Position numbers and translations under genes: made by a program. Of a stretch of DNA of 13,265 nt, positions 4,608 to 13,265 are shown in pieces. The DNA comes from CAYRJA01 sp964424455. GTDB taxonomy: Bacteria > Bacteroidota > Bacteroidia > Chitinophagales > UBA10324. The stretch's first letter is position 1. Each line of letters starts with the position of its first letter. The stretch lies in the NCBI GenBank assembly GCA_964424455.1, contig CAYRJA010000093.1:1-13265 (forward strand). The letters run 5' to 3'. The notes under the pieces were generated by a model. It was not told where the DNA came from, made no database searches, and saw nothing but the letters and a program-made list of their open reading frames with translations.

Positions 4608-7600
4608 TTGAAGACAGGTAAGAAAATAGTATCAACGATAAGAATAACGGCAGGAATCCTACTCCTGCTTTTTGGTATTCTTATTTTACTGATTCGCAAA
4701 CCTTCGGTACAAACCTGGTTAGTCCACAAAACAGCATCTTACCTTTCTGACCGGCTCCATACAAAAGTTTCCGTCGGCGCTGTTGACATTCAATTTTTCA
4801 AGACCATATCTCTTGAAAACATTTACATTGAAGGAAAACAGAATGACACTATTCTTTATGCCGGAAAGCTGAATGTTTCCATTAGCGTATTTAATTTACT
4901 GCGGAGTAAATTCTCTCTCGACAAAATTGAAATCAGCAACGCAAATTTCAATATGTTTCGCGGTGCAGATGATTCTGATTTCAACTTTCAGTTTATTTTA
5001 GATGCACTTGCCTCTTCCGACACATCAAAATCCACTTCCTCTCCTCCTGACTTAAATGTGAAAGCGATACGGCTGAACAACATCCGCTTTCATCTGCGCG
5101 ATGAACCTGTAACAGACTTAGCCGTAAATCTTCCTTCTGCAAAGATTGATTTTAATAAAATAAATTTAGCCAATCCGACATTGGATGTAAATAAACTTTT
5201 CCTGAATCAGCCGGACATTCGTATTAAAGCGCTGTATGACACCACTGCAAGTATTGACCATTCAAATGACACCGGAGTAATTCATCTGAATACAAAATCG
5301 TTTCAACTGTTAGTGCAGAAATTCAGAATGAATGATGCCCGCTTCACATTCGATGATGAGAATGTAACACCGGATACTTCCCGGTTTGATACTTATCACA
5401 TGGACTATTCAAATGTGAATTTGTTCATTGACAACGCAAAATTCATAGGCGATTCAATCGTCGGAAGGATTTCGCTGATTTCATGCAAAGAAAAATCCGG
5501 ACTGCAGATAGATACTCTTTATGCCGATGCAAGTGTTACACCTTTTACATCCGAGTTAAAAAATCTCTACATTAAAACTCCCAACAGCAAGTTGCAGGAT
5601 TATTTCTCATTCAATTACAACCGCTTTCCTGACTTTAACTACCTGATTAGTCATGTAGTGCTAAAAGGAAATTTCAGAAACTCGATTGTTTCCATGAAAG
5701 ATATTGCTGTGTTTGCTCCTGAACTCAGCGGCAATAATCAGTCTTTTAATTTCACCGGAAATACTTACGGCACTGTAGATAATCTGAAAGGCAGACAGCT
5801 TTCTGTTACAGCAGGAAAGATAAGTTTGCTGAAAGGGAATGTTTCATTCAGAGGATTACCTGATGTGGATGAAACTTTCGTTGACATGAATCTGGAAGAA
5901 TCCCGAAGCTGTTACAGTGATTTGAAAATGTTATTTCCTGAAATTTCTTTTCCTGCCCATCTCAGTCAGTTAGGCACTATGAATCTATCCGGAGATTTTT
6001 CCGGCTTCTTTAGAGATTTTGTAGCGTATGCAATACTTTCTACTGACATAGGACAGGTTCAGTCTGACCTGAACATGAAGATTGATAAAAATAACTCTGC
6101 AAAGTATTCAGGCAGTTTATCTTCTTCGGGCTTTAATCTTGGAAAATTTATCGGGCAGGATAGTCTGCTTGGAAAAGTTTCAATGGTTTCAAAAATACAC
6201 GGACAAGGATTAAAGGAAGATAATTTTAGGTCAAACATTCTTGCTCATGTTGACCGGTTTGATTTTAACGGCTATCCGTATTCCGACATTAGCGTGGATG
6301 GATTTTTTGATAAAAAACTTTTTACAGGAAAATTATTAGTGCGTGACCATTCAGCTAAACTTGATTTTCAGGGAACGGTTGACTTTAATGACTCTCTGCC
6401 TCTGTTTAATTTCTATGCAAAATTAGATAGCGCTGCTTTGCAAAAATTAAATTTCAGCAGCGAAGATTATTTGCTTTCCACTGAACTGAATATCCGGATG
6501 AAGGGCGACCGTGTTGATGATATGCAAGGAAGCGCCAAAGCAACCAATACTGTTTTCAGAAAGGGGAAACAGAGTTACAGTTTGGATTCACTCTCCGTTT
6601 ACGCCTCCTCTGAAACTGCACAACGGACATTTTCAATTCAATCCGATATTCTTTCTGTACTGCTGAAAGGTCGCTTTGATATTGATGAATTGCCGCAGGC
6701 GTTTGTTGCGCTTATCGGTCATTACTTTCCTTCGCTCCCGGTGAATCATGAGTTGCCATCTACCATTCAGGATTTGGACTACACTGTAACAGTAAAGAAT
6801 ACCACTTCGTTTCTTAATTTCTTTTTTCCAAAAATTTCGGGATTGAGCAACTCTACCCTATCGGGGCATTTCCATGCACAAGATTATTTATTTACGCTAT
6901 ACGGATTTATTCCTGAACTCCGGAAATCAAGTACGCTGGCAAGAGGAATAATCCTGAACAGTGAAACGGACGACACACAACTTTCGCTCAATCTTACTTC
7001 CAATTATTTTCAGTTGAACGACAGCATTAAAGTTCTTGACCCGTTCTTCAGCGCTCAGGTAATCAATGACACAGCCCTCATCAACCTGAAAGCACACGAT
7101 ATTACCTCCAGTTACTGGATGGATATAATTGCTAAAGTGGCTGGAAGGCAAGATTTTGTGCTGGTAAAATTTCTTCCTTCACAGTTGATATTGAATAAAA
7201 ATGAATGGAGCTTTATTCCTAACAACGAAATTGTGTATGATAAAAACACGCTTAGGGCAACCAACTTTAAATTAGTTCAGAAAGAGCAGTCATTTTCGCT
7301 ATTAAATCTTCCGGCTGATACAGGCATTACCAATCTCCGGCTCGTTATGCAGAATCTTCATCTTGAAGACTTCTACAATCTGTTTAGAGTGAAAGATCTT
7401 GAACTTAAAGGAATCATTGACGGCAACGCTGATATGTTGAATGTGTTTTACGAACCGCGTTTTGATGTTCATACTACTGTATCCAAGTTTCATTTTAACA
7501 ATGACAGCATCAATAAAATTTACACTGACATTAACTACAACACAATGTTGGATAAAATGGATGCAAGTGTGAAAGTAAAAGATGACCGTTATGATATGCA

Positions 7601-9302
7601 GGCAAGCGGTAATTATACCCCGGGGAAAAAGGATGACACGCTGGATTTTAAAATAGATATTAATAAAGCAGAACTTCAGATTCTGGATAATTATGTCGGC
7701 GACATTATCTCCAAAACAGAAGGCAAGGTTGCCGGAGAACTTTTGCTGAAAGGCACTATGAAAAAACCGCTGTTGCTCGGCTCGTTGATTGTTCCTTATG
7801 CAAGAACAACCATTAATTACTTACAAACCGATTACAATTTCAGTGGTGAAAAAATTGAATTCAAAAATAATCTGGTTGATCTCGGAGAGTTCACTCTGTA
7901 TGACAAGGACGGAAACTCCGCAAAAGCCGGAGGAAAAGTCAGTCATGACTATTTGAAGAATTTTACGCTCGACCTGTATGCGAACACTTCAAAATTTCAA
8001 GCGCTGAAAACTACCTCAAAAGACAATGAACTGTTTTACGGAACTGCTTATGCCGGCGGAACAGTAAAATTTACCGGCACACTTGATAAACTTGATATCA
8101 CCGCTTCTCTTCAATCGAAACCCGGTACATTTGTTTCCATTCCGATTACTGACGAGACAAGTGTTACAGAAAAAAATTTCGTCCGGTTTATTAATGTACC
8201 CGGTGATACTGTGAAGGTGAATAAGACTGTTGACACTTCACCCGAAAACCTGAGCATTAACCTTGATCTGGATATTACTCCCGATGCGCAGGTGAAAATT
8301 ATTTTTGACCAGAAAGCCGGCGATATTATCAATGGTAACGGCAGCGGGCATCTGCGTATGGAAGTTTCTCCCTCCAGCGATTTCAGTTTATATGGAACTT
8401 ACACTATTGAAACCGGCGATTATCTGTTCACGCTGCAGAACTTCTTCAACAAAAAATTCAGTATCGGCAAAGGTGGAACGATTAACTGGTCAGGCGATCC
8501 TTACAATGCTAAAATTGACATCAATGCTATATATAAAGTTGCCAAAGCTTCACTCTCTGATTTAACACAAGGTACAGGCGTAAAACTTTCCGATGCAGAT
8601 CTGCACGAAGCTGAGCAAAAGGTTCCGGTGAATGTGTATATGAATCTTACTGGTTCGCTGTTATCGCCCAACATTGCTTTTGATATAAAAATCCCTGAGA
8701 GCAGCAGCTCTGTCAATAGTTACGCAACAAGAACTATTGATGAAATAAAGCAAGATGAAAACGAATTGAATAAACAAGTGTTCGGTTTGCTGATGCTGAA
8801 CAGGTTCCTGCCTCCTACTGTGGATCAGGGAATGGTATCAACCGGTGTGAACACTTCGCTTGGAGAATTTCTTACCAACCAAATGAGCTACTGGCTTTCA
8901 CAGGTTCCTTTCCTGAATAAATATGATATTGATGTAAATTTTACCCGGGCAACTTATGGTTCATCCTTATTCAACCCCAATGACCCGAGTCAGGCAGATA
9001 TACAACGGAAAGAACTTCAGTTAGCGCTGACAAAGCGATTCTTTCATGGTCGTGTTTCTATGGATGTAGGCAGTAACTTTGATGTAGGGCAAGGTGTTAC
9101 AACCACCAAGCAGCAGAACAATATTTATCTGGGAGATTTTACTGTGGAATATAAAATTACTCCTGACGGGCGCATCAGTTTGAAAGGATTTTACCGCAGC
9201 AATTACGACATCATAGATGAGCGTAACCGGAACAGATACGGCGGTGCGTTATCTTATAAAAAGGAGTTTAACAAATTTTCAGACATCTTTAAACACAAGT
9301 AG
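4608..9302 (+). CDS. TamB-like translocation and assembly module protein (AsmA/DUF490 type)
   Basis: This is a very large (1564-residue) envelope protein of the AsmA-like/TamB superfamily. These proteins are anchored in the inner membrane, cross the periplasm as a long beta-rich groove, and take part in outer-membrane assembly or lipid transport. One N-terminal membrane segment lies at about 9-29 (VSTIRITAGILLLLFGILIL). A long repetitive beta-strand region follows, with alternating polar and hydrophobic residues and many Asp/Asn turns. The C-terminal TamB/DUF490 domain covers roughly the last 400-450 residues and includes FSIGKGGTINWSGDPYNAKI and NKQVFGLLMLNRFLP. The start is TTG 4608; a stop at 4602-4604 lies just upstream in frame and no early ATG exists, so TTG is the natural choice. 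asnB follows after 8 nt. In other Bacteroidetes such proteins pair with a BamA-family partner; none is in this window. I leave the symbol empty because orthology to E. coli tamB is only at domain level. Confidence 0.88.
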   Translation: MKTGKKIVSTIRITAGILLLLFGILILLIRKPSVQTWLVHKTASYLSDRLHTKVSVGAVDIQFFKTISLENIYIEGKQNDTILYAGKLNVSISVFNLLRSKFSLDKIEISNANFNMFRGADDSDFNFQFILDALASSDTSKSTSSPPDLNVKAIRLNNIRFHLRDEPVTDLAVNLPSAKIDFNKINLANPTLDVNKLFLNQPDIRIKALYDTTASIDHSNDTGVIHLNTKSFQLLVQKFRMNDARFTFDDENVTPDTSRFDTYHMDYSNVNLFIDNAKFIGDSIVGRISLISCKEKSGLQIDTLYADASVTPFTSELKNLYIKTPNSKLQDYFSFNYNRFPDFNYLISHVVLKGNFRNSIVSMKDIAVFAPELSGNNQSFNFTGNTYGTVDNLKGRQLSVTAGKISLLKGNVSFRGLPDVDETFVDMNLEESRSCYSDLKMLFPEISFPAHLSQLGTMNLSGDFSGFFRDFVAYAILSTDIGQVQSDLNMKIDKNNSAKYSGSLSSSGFNLGKFIGQDSLLGKVSMVSKIHGQGLKEDNFRSNILAHVDRFDFNGYPYSDISVDGFFDKKLFTGKLLVRDHSAKLDFQGTVDFNDSLPLFNFYAKLDSAALQKLNFSSEDYLLSTELNIRMKGDRVDDMQGSAKATNTVFRKGKQSYSLDSLSVYASSETAQRTFSIQSDILSVLLKGRFDIDELPQAFVALIGHYFPSLPVNHELPSTIQDLDYTVTVKNTTSFLNFFFPKISGLSNSTLSGHFHAQDYLFTLYGFIPELRKSSTLARGIILNSETDDTQLSLNLTSNYFQLNDSIKVLDPFFSAQVINDTALINLKAHDITSSYWMDIIAKVAGRQDFVLVKFLPSQLILNKNEWSFIPNNEIVYDKNTLRATNFKLVQKEQSFSLLNLPADTGITNLRLVMQNLHLEDFYNLFRVKDLELKGIIDGNADMLNVFYEPRFDVHTTVSKFHFNNDSINKIYTDINYNTMLDKMDASVKVKDDRYDMQASGNYTPGKKDDTLDFKIDINKAELQILDNYVGDIISKTEGKVAGELLLKGTMKKPLLLGSLIVPYARTTINYLQTDYNFSGEKIEFKNNLVDLGEFTLYDKDGNSAKAGGKVSHDYLKNFTLDLYANTSKFQALKTTSKDNELFYGTAYAGGTVKFTGTLDKLDITASLQSKPGTFVSIPITDETSVTEKNFVRFINVPGDTVKVNKTVDTSPENLSINLDLDITPDAQVKIIFDQKAGDIINGNGSGHLRMEVSPSSDFSLYGTYTIETGDYLFTLQNFFNKKFSIGKGGTINWSGDPYNAKIDINAIYKVAKASLSDLTQGTGVKLSDADLHEAEQKVPVNVYMNLTGSLLSPNIAFDIKIPESSSSVNSYATRTIDEIKQDENELNKQVFGLLMLNRFLPPTVDQGMVSTGVNTSLGEFLTNQMSYWLSQVPFLNKYDIDVNFTRATYGSSLFNPNDPSQADIQRKELQLALTKRFFHGRVSMDVGSNFDVGQGVTTTKQQNNIYLGDFTVEYKITPDGRISLKGFYRSNYDIIDERNRNRYGGALSYKKEFNKFSDIFKHK

Positions 9303-9310
9303 AAACAACG

Positions 9311-11299
9311 ATGTGCGGTATTACAGGAATTATTTACTTAGGTACAAGTAGAAATCCTGACACTTCTTCCATTCAGAAAATGACAAAGAGTCTCCACCAC
9401 CGCGGACCGGATGGTGAAGGATTCTTACTCGCCGGAAATGATAATTATATCTGTGCATTCAGTCATGACACTCCTGAATCGTGTCGCAATCAATCGTTTG
9501 TTTATTCTCCTAAAATAAACCTGCAAAGTGTTACAGAATATTTTCCGGTTCAGCTTGGGCATCGCAGATTGTCTGTTATTGATTTATCACCTGCAGGTCA
9601 TCAGCCGATGTGCTCTTCCGATACCCGCTACTGGATAACTTACAATGGCGAAATTTATAATTACATAGAACTGAGAGAAGAATTAAAACAACACGGATTT
9701 TCATTTTCTACTCAAACAGATACTGAGGTAATTCTAAACGCATACAAACACTGGGGAAAAGATTGCGTGAACAGATTCAACGGCATGTGGGCTTTTGTTA
9801 TCTACGACCGGAAAGAAAACCTGCTGTTTGGTTCGCGTGACCGGTTTGGAGTGAAGCCGTTATATTATTTCAGAAGTGAAAATCATTTTGCTTTTGCTTC
9901 TGAACAAAAGGCGCTGTTACAGTTGCCGTTTGTTGAGCACAAGGTAAACCCTGCTGCCTTATTTGATTTTTTTGCTCTGAATAAAGTGGAGACAGATGAC
10001 GAAGGTTTGTTCAAATCCATTTTAGAATTACGCCCTTCTCATTCTTTTACACTCAACATAAGCAATGGAGATTTTCATCAATGGAAATATTATCAACTGA
10101 CATGGAACAGCCGGTTTGAAAAACATCAACCTTTAAAGAGTGTTGATTATATAAGTACCGTTCGTGAACTGTTACAAAACGCCATTGAACTTCGCCTGCG
10201 TTCCGATGCGCCCGTAGGTACTTGCCTGAGTGGAGGAATTGACAGCTCAACGATTGTATGTGTGGTGAATGAGTTGATGAAAGAAAAAAACTATGACCAA
10301 CTCGGAGTGAAACAAAGTGCATTCACTGCCAGTTTTGATGATTCTCGGTTTGATGAATCCGCGTGGGCAAAAACAGTAGTGGACAAAACACAGGTTAAAT
10401 GGTATCGCACCTTTCCAAATATTGATGAGTTCTTAAAAGACACAGAGCAACTGATATACGGGCACGATGTGCCGATTTGGTCCACCAGTTCTTATGCTCA
10501 GTACAAAGTGATGCAGTTGGCTAAAGAAAACGGTATAAAGGTTTTACTCGATGGTCAGGGCGGCGATGAATTGTTCGGAGGATACAAACATTACGAGCTT
10601 AGTTTGCTAAAGGAATACCGGATGAATTCGGATATAAGTACTTACCGTAATGAACGAAAACTTTTTAATGAAATGAACAGCAAAGGATTTTTACCTAAGC
10701 TTGTTTTGAAAAACTGGGTTAATAGTTCTGCTCCTCTCTCTCTAAAAAAAATATTCTTCAGCGACCTCCAGTTTGTAAACCGGGACTTGTTACACCAATA
10801 CCGTAACCGATGGGAATTAACGAAAACGCAATCTTCCTCTCTGAATGATGCGCTGCAAAAGGATTTTGACGGAAACCATTTGAAAGAATTACTCTTACGC
10901 GAAGACCGCAATGCGATGATTCATTCAGTGGAGTCGCGTACTCCTTTTGCCGATGACTTGCCGTTGATTGAGTTTCTTTTCAGTATTCCCGGAATTTATA
11001 AAATCAGAAATGCACAAAGTAAATTCCTATTGAGAGAAAGTGTTAAAGATCTGCTGCCTCCTGAAATTTATTCCCGTTCCGATAAAATGGGATTCTCTAC
11101 TCCGAACAATAAATGGGTTAGTGAACTCCGGGAGCAGTTTCGTTCTTATTTCAATTCTTCTGTGAAGGATTACATCAACCTGAAACTGCTGAACAAACAT
11201 TATGACTCATTCTTCAACAATCCCGATAAGCCGGAAAACTACCGTACTTTCAAGTTTGTAAGTTTTGCAATTTGGATGAATGTGTTTAACATGAAATAA
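9311..11299 (+). CDS. asnB: Asparagine synthetase, glutamine-hydrolysing
   Basis: AsnB makes asparagine from aspartate, ATP and glutamine. The 662-residue protein has an N-terminal Ntn glutaminase domain: catalytic C2 after Met removal (MCGITG), HHRGPDGEG at 29-37, LGHRRLSVIDLSPAGHQPM at 82-100, YNGEIYN at 111-117, and RDRFGVKPLYY at 176-186. The C-terminal synthetase domain has the ATP PP-loop SGGIDSS at 307-313 and LDGQGGDELFGGY at about 412-424. Both active sites look intact. It is longer than E. coli AsnB (554) partly because of an insert of roughly 35 residues between HHRGPDGEG and LGHRRL, which I recall in long Bacteroidetes members, and a longer C-terminal region. The start is ATG 9311, fixed by the nucleophile cysteine. 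It lies 8 nt after the tamB-like gene and 7 nt before the next gene, so it is very likely cotranscribed. It could instead amidate a cell-surface sugar or peptide rather than free aspartate. Confidence 0.93.
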   Translation: MCGITGIIYLGTSRNPDTSSIQKMTKSLHHRGPDGEGFLLAGNDNYICAFSHDTPESCRNQSFVYSPKINLQSVTEYFPVQLGHRRLSVIDLSPAGHQPMCSSDTRYWITYNGEIYNYIELREELKQHGFSFSTQTDTEVILNAYKHWGKDCVNRFNGMWAFVIYDRKENLLFGSRDRFGVKPLYYFRSENHFAFASEQKALLQLPFVEHKVNPAALFDFFALNKVETDDEGLFKSILELRPSHSFTLNISNGDFHQWKYYQLTWNSRFEKHQPLKSVDYISTVRELLQNAIELRLRSDAPVGTCLSGGIDSSTIVCVVNELMKEKNYDQLGVKQSAFTASFDDSRFDESAWAKTVVDKTQVKWYRTFPNIDEFLKDTEQLIYGHDVPIWSTSSYAQYKVMQLAKENGIKVLLDGQGGDELFGGYKHYELSLLKEYRMNSDISTYRNERKLFNEMNSKGFLPKLVLKNWVNSSAPLSLKKIFFSDLQFVNRDLLHQYRNRWELTKTQSSSLNDALQKDFDGNHLKELLLREDRNAMIHSVESRTPFADDLPLIEFLFSIPGIYKIRNAQSKFLLRESVKDLLPPEIYSRSDKMGFSTPNNKWVSELREQFRSYFNSSVKDYINLKLLNKHYDSFFNNPDKPENYRTFKFVSFAIWMNVFNMK

Positions 11300-11306
11300 A
11301 TTTATT

Positions 11307-13031
11307 TTGTCTCACAAATTTCAGCAGTTGAAAAAAACCGAAAAGCAAAAGAAAGCTGTTACAGCAGAAAATTCATTTTCAGATTTCGTAATTAAGTATG
11401 CAAATGTCTGGCTGCTTCTTGCTGTAGTTATTGTTTATTTCAAAACCTTTCTGCTGTCCGGTCTTACTCATTTAGATGACACTATTTTCATTTTTGATAA
11501 GGAATATTTCAACAAAGACTTTTCAAACCTTACCAAAACATTCAGCATCGGATGTTTCAATGAAAAAGATATTTACTACCGCCCGCTTTTCTTAGTCACC
11601 TTCATACTTGAATATCTGGTTGCAGGAAAATCATTTACGGTTTATCATCTTACCAATCTGATACTTCATTGCACGAATGTGCTGTTACTGTTTGCCTTTC
11701 TGAAAAAGTTAAACTTCGCCAAAGTAGCTGCATTCTCATTCACTCTCCTGTTCGCAGTTCATCCTGTGCTGACTATGGCTGTTGCATGGATTCCGGGAAG
11801 AAACGATATGATGTTGTCGGTGTTTATGCTGTCGTTTTTTCTGTTTCTTTTTCAATTTGTGAAGAAGAAAAATTTTTCTTCTTACCTGCTTCAACTGTTG
11901 TTTCTCTTTTTAGCATTATTCACTAAAGAAACGGCTGTATTCATTCCCTTCGCTGCTGTGCTTGTACTCTTTTGTACCGGAAAAGGAAAACTGTTACAGA
12001 AGAAATATTATTTGCTTGCCGTTGGCTGGATGGCAGCGCTCATCATCTGGTATATCAAAAAGACTGCTGTACTTCCTGATAATTCCAAAGGAGTAATTAA
12101 TGAAGGGCTGCTTCAGACTATTCCGGAGCGAGCGCCCGGATTGCTCCAGTATTTCGGAAAAGTTTTTTTACCATTCAATTTAGGTGTCTTTCCCTCCGTA
12201 GGCAGCACTACTTACCTCTATGGATTTATTTCCATAGCGCTTGTATCTGTTCTGATTTACTTAAACAAGAAACGCAATTACAAAATGCTGCTGCTCGGTA
12301 TCTCATGGTTCATACTTTTTATTCTTCCCTTCTTTTTTGTTCCGAAAAATATTAATGACCAACTGTTTGAACACCGGCTTTATATTCCGATAATCGGTGT
12401 GTTCATATTGATGAATCAATCCATTATTTTCTCTTCAAAATTTCCTCCAAATAAATTTCTTTATGGCAGTATCATTCTTGCCATTGTCTTTTCCTTTATG
12501 ACTTTCAGCTACATCAGCAAATTCAATGATGAACTGACTTTCTGGTCGAATGCAGTAAAAAATTCACCCCGCTCTGCTTATGCAAATAAGATGTACGGAA
12601 TAAAGTTGACTGAAAATGAAAAATTGCAAGAAGCAATTCCCTATATTAAAACTGCATATACATTAGATTCCACAGAGCGTTACACCAATCTTTTCTTGGC
12701 AAGATTAATTTATATTCCTGAAGATTCATTTCAACTTGCAAAAAAGGCATTGCAAAATGAAGTGCGGCTGAATCCAAATTTTTCTGATACCTATTTTGAA
12801 CTTGCTCATGTCTCTTTCCTGACAAATGATTTTGAAGGAGCTAAAGCCAATCTGATAAAATTTCTGACTTTCAAACCATCAGATGAAAGCTCTAACAACA
12901 ATCTGCTGAAATTGTATTACGATTCAAAACAATATCCTGAAGCACGACAACAGATAATACGAATGGAGCAAATGGGACTTAAAGTAAATAGTGTGATACG
13001 GGCTACTGTAGATTCAGCATTAAAGAAATAA
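11307..13031 (+). CDS. TMTC-like multi-spanning membrane protein with C-terminal TPR repeats (putative GT-C glycosyltransferase)
   Basis: This 574-residue protein has about 9-11 predicted membrane segments in residues 33-400 and a soluble C-terminal part (about 415-560) with TPR-like helix pairs (for example NEKLQEAIPYIKTAYTLDS and SDTYFELAHVSFLTNDFEGA). The membrane part carries landmarks of TMTC/PMT-like GT-C proteins: an acidic pair in the first loop (HLDD, D57-D58), YYRPL at 90-94, HLTNLILH at 114-121, HP at 152-153 followed by WIPGRND at 161-167, a TKE motif at 206-208, and EHRLYIPIIG at 355-364. GT-C enzymes transfer sugars from polyprenyl-phosphate donors outside the membrane; D57-D58 would be catalytic. 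Substrate is unknown. The start is TTG 11307, 7 nt after asnB; TTG 11328 is an alternative and no in-frame ATG exists before the membrane segments. It is likely the last gene of the operon. Confidence 0.8.
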   Translation: MSHKFQQLKKTEKQKKAVTAENSFSDFVIKYANVWLLLAVVIVYFKTFLLSGLTHLDDTIFIFDKEYFNKDFSNLTKTFSIGCFNEKDIYYRPLFLVTFILEYLVAGKSFTVYHLTNLILHCTNVLLLFAFLKKLNFAKVAAFSFTLLFAVHPVLTMAVAWIPGRNDMMLSVFMLSFFLFLFQFVKKKNFSSYLLQLLFLFLALFTKETAVFIPFAAVLVLFCTGKGKLLQKKYYLLAVGWMAALIIWYIKKTAVLPDNSKGVINEGLLQTIPERAPGLLQYFGKVFLPFNLGVFPSVGSTTYLYGFISIALVSVLIYLNKKRNYKMLLLGISWFILFILPFFFVPKNINDQLFEHRLYIPIIGVFILMNQSIIFSSKFPPNKFLYGSIILAIVFSFMTFSYISKFNDELTFWSNAVKNSPRSAYANKMYGIKLTENEKLQEAIPYIKTAYTLDSTERYTNLFLARLIYIPEDSFQLAKKALQNEVRLNPNFSDTYFELAHVSFLTNDFEGAKANLIKFLTFKPSDESSNNNLLKLYYDSKQYPEARQQIIRMEQMGLKVNSVIRATVDSALKK

Positions 13032-13038
13032 TCTTATT

Positions 13039-13265
13039 GTCATTCTGAGTGAAGCGAAGAATCTGTTCAGTCAACACTGTCATCCCGAGCGGAGCGAGGG
13101 ATCTCATCATAGTTACAGTACTGCTGTTTATTTGCAGATTCCTCCTTCGTCGGAATGACAATGCGCCGCTGTCATTCCGAGCGCAGCGAGGAATCTCATC
13201 ATTAAATGTGCAGATGCTTCCTTCGTCAGCATGACACGGAGAATTTGCAGATTCCTCCTTCGTCG
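13039..13265. repeat. Cluster of short dispersed repeats in both orientations (runs off the edge)
   Basis: Three 26-nt forward copies of the type GTCATTCCGAGC...GGAATCT lie at 13039-13064, 13079-13104 and 13171-13196. Reverse-type copies AGATTCCTCC...GGAATGAC lie at 13136-13159, 13212-13235 and, cut by the edge, 13249-13265. Forward and reverse copies can pair through GTCATTCC/GGAATGAC and GAGGAATCT/AGATTCCTC, giving stacked hairpins right after the last gene. Translations of this repeat produce the spurious peptides PSGARDL and FRAQRGISSL. It resembles the abundant non-coding repeats of many Bacteroidetes genomes. It may also serve as an operon end signal. Confidence 0.85.

Noticed and set aside
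9427..9553. Insert in the AsnB glutaminase domain as a novel domain
   Set aside because: Long AsnB proteins in Bacteroidetes commonly carry an insert at this place; it looks ordinary.
13049..13234. Open frame of 61 codons at the right end
   Set aside because: It is made of translated dispersed repeats (PSGARDL, FRAQRGISSL) and has no independent support.

Overview
The window looks like a chromosomal segment of a member of the Bacteroidota. The signs are a type II-C CRISPR locus with a 47-bp repeat of the Bacteroidetes kind, Cas1 and Cas2 sequences typical of that phylum, promoter-like sites fitting TTG-N19-21-TAnnTTTG rather than sigma70 boxes, and a large TamB-like protein beside tsaD. I cannot assign a genus.

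Layout. The left part (1-3255) is the adaptation half of a type II-C CRISPR-Cas system on the + strand. It holds a small HUH/Y1 transposase of the REP-associated (RAYT) type (100-681), cas1 (722-1648), cas2 (1698-2027), a hairpin terminator (2033-2067), a short leader-like stretch and an array of 15 repeats and 14 spacers (2134-3255). No cas9 is visible; it would be expected just left of the window. The transposase comes with copies of a palindrome: a partial one upstream (59-69), a full one downstream (684-708) and one read in frame inside its own coding sequence (308-330).

The 244 bp between the array and tsaD (3256-3499) hold no convincing protein gene but are full of RNA-like structure. 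There is a degenerate inverted copy of the CRISPR repeat (3318-3342), two small hairpins, a promoter-like site and a strong hairpin followed by a T tract. This is the best place in the window for a tracrRNA or another CRISPR-linked small RNA. Strand and ends remain uncertain.

The right part is housekeeping and envelope biology. tsaD (tRNA t6A synthesis) lies on the - strand and is divergent from a tight + strand cluster: a 1564-residue TamB-like protein, a glutamine-dependent asparagine synthetase (asnB) and a multi-spanning TMTC-like membrane protein with C-terminal TPR-like repeats. The gaps of 8 and 7 nt suggest one operon. Three genes (tsaD, tamB-like, TMTC-like) have no in-frame ATG at a plausible start and appear to begin with TTG. 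The window ends in a cluster of short direct and inverted repeats built on GTCATTCCGAGC/GGAATGAC (13039-13265), which runs off the edge.
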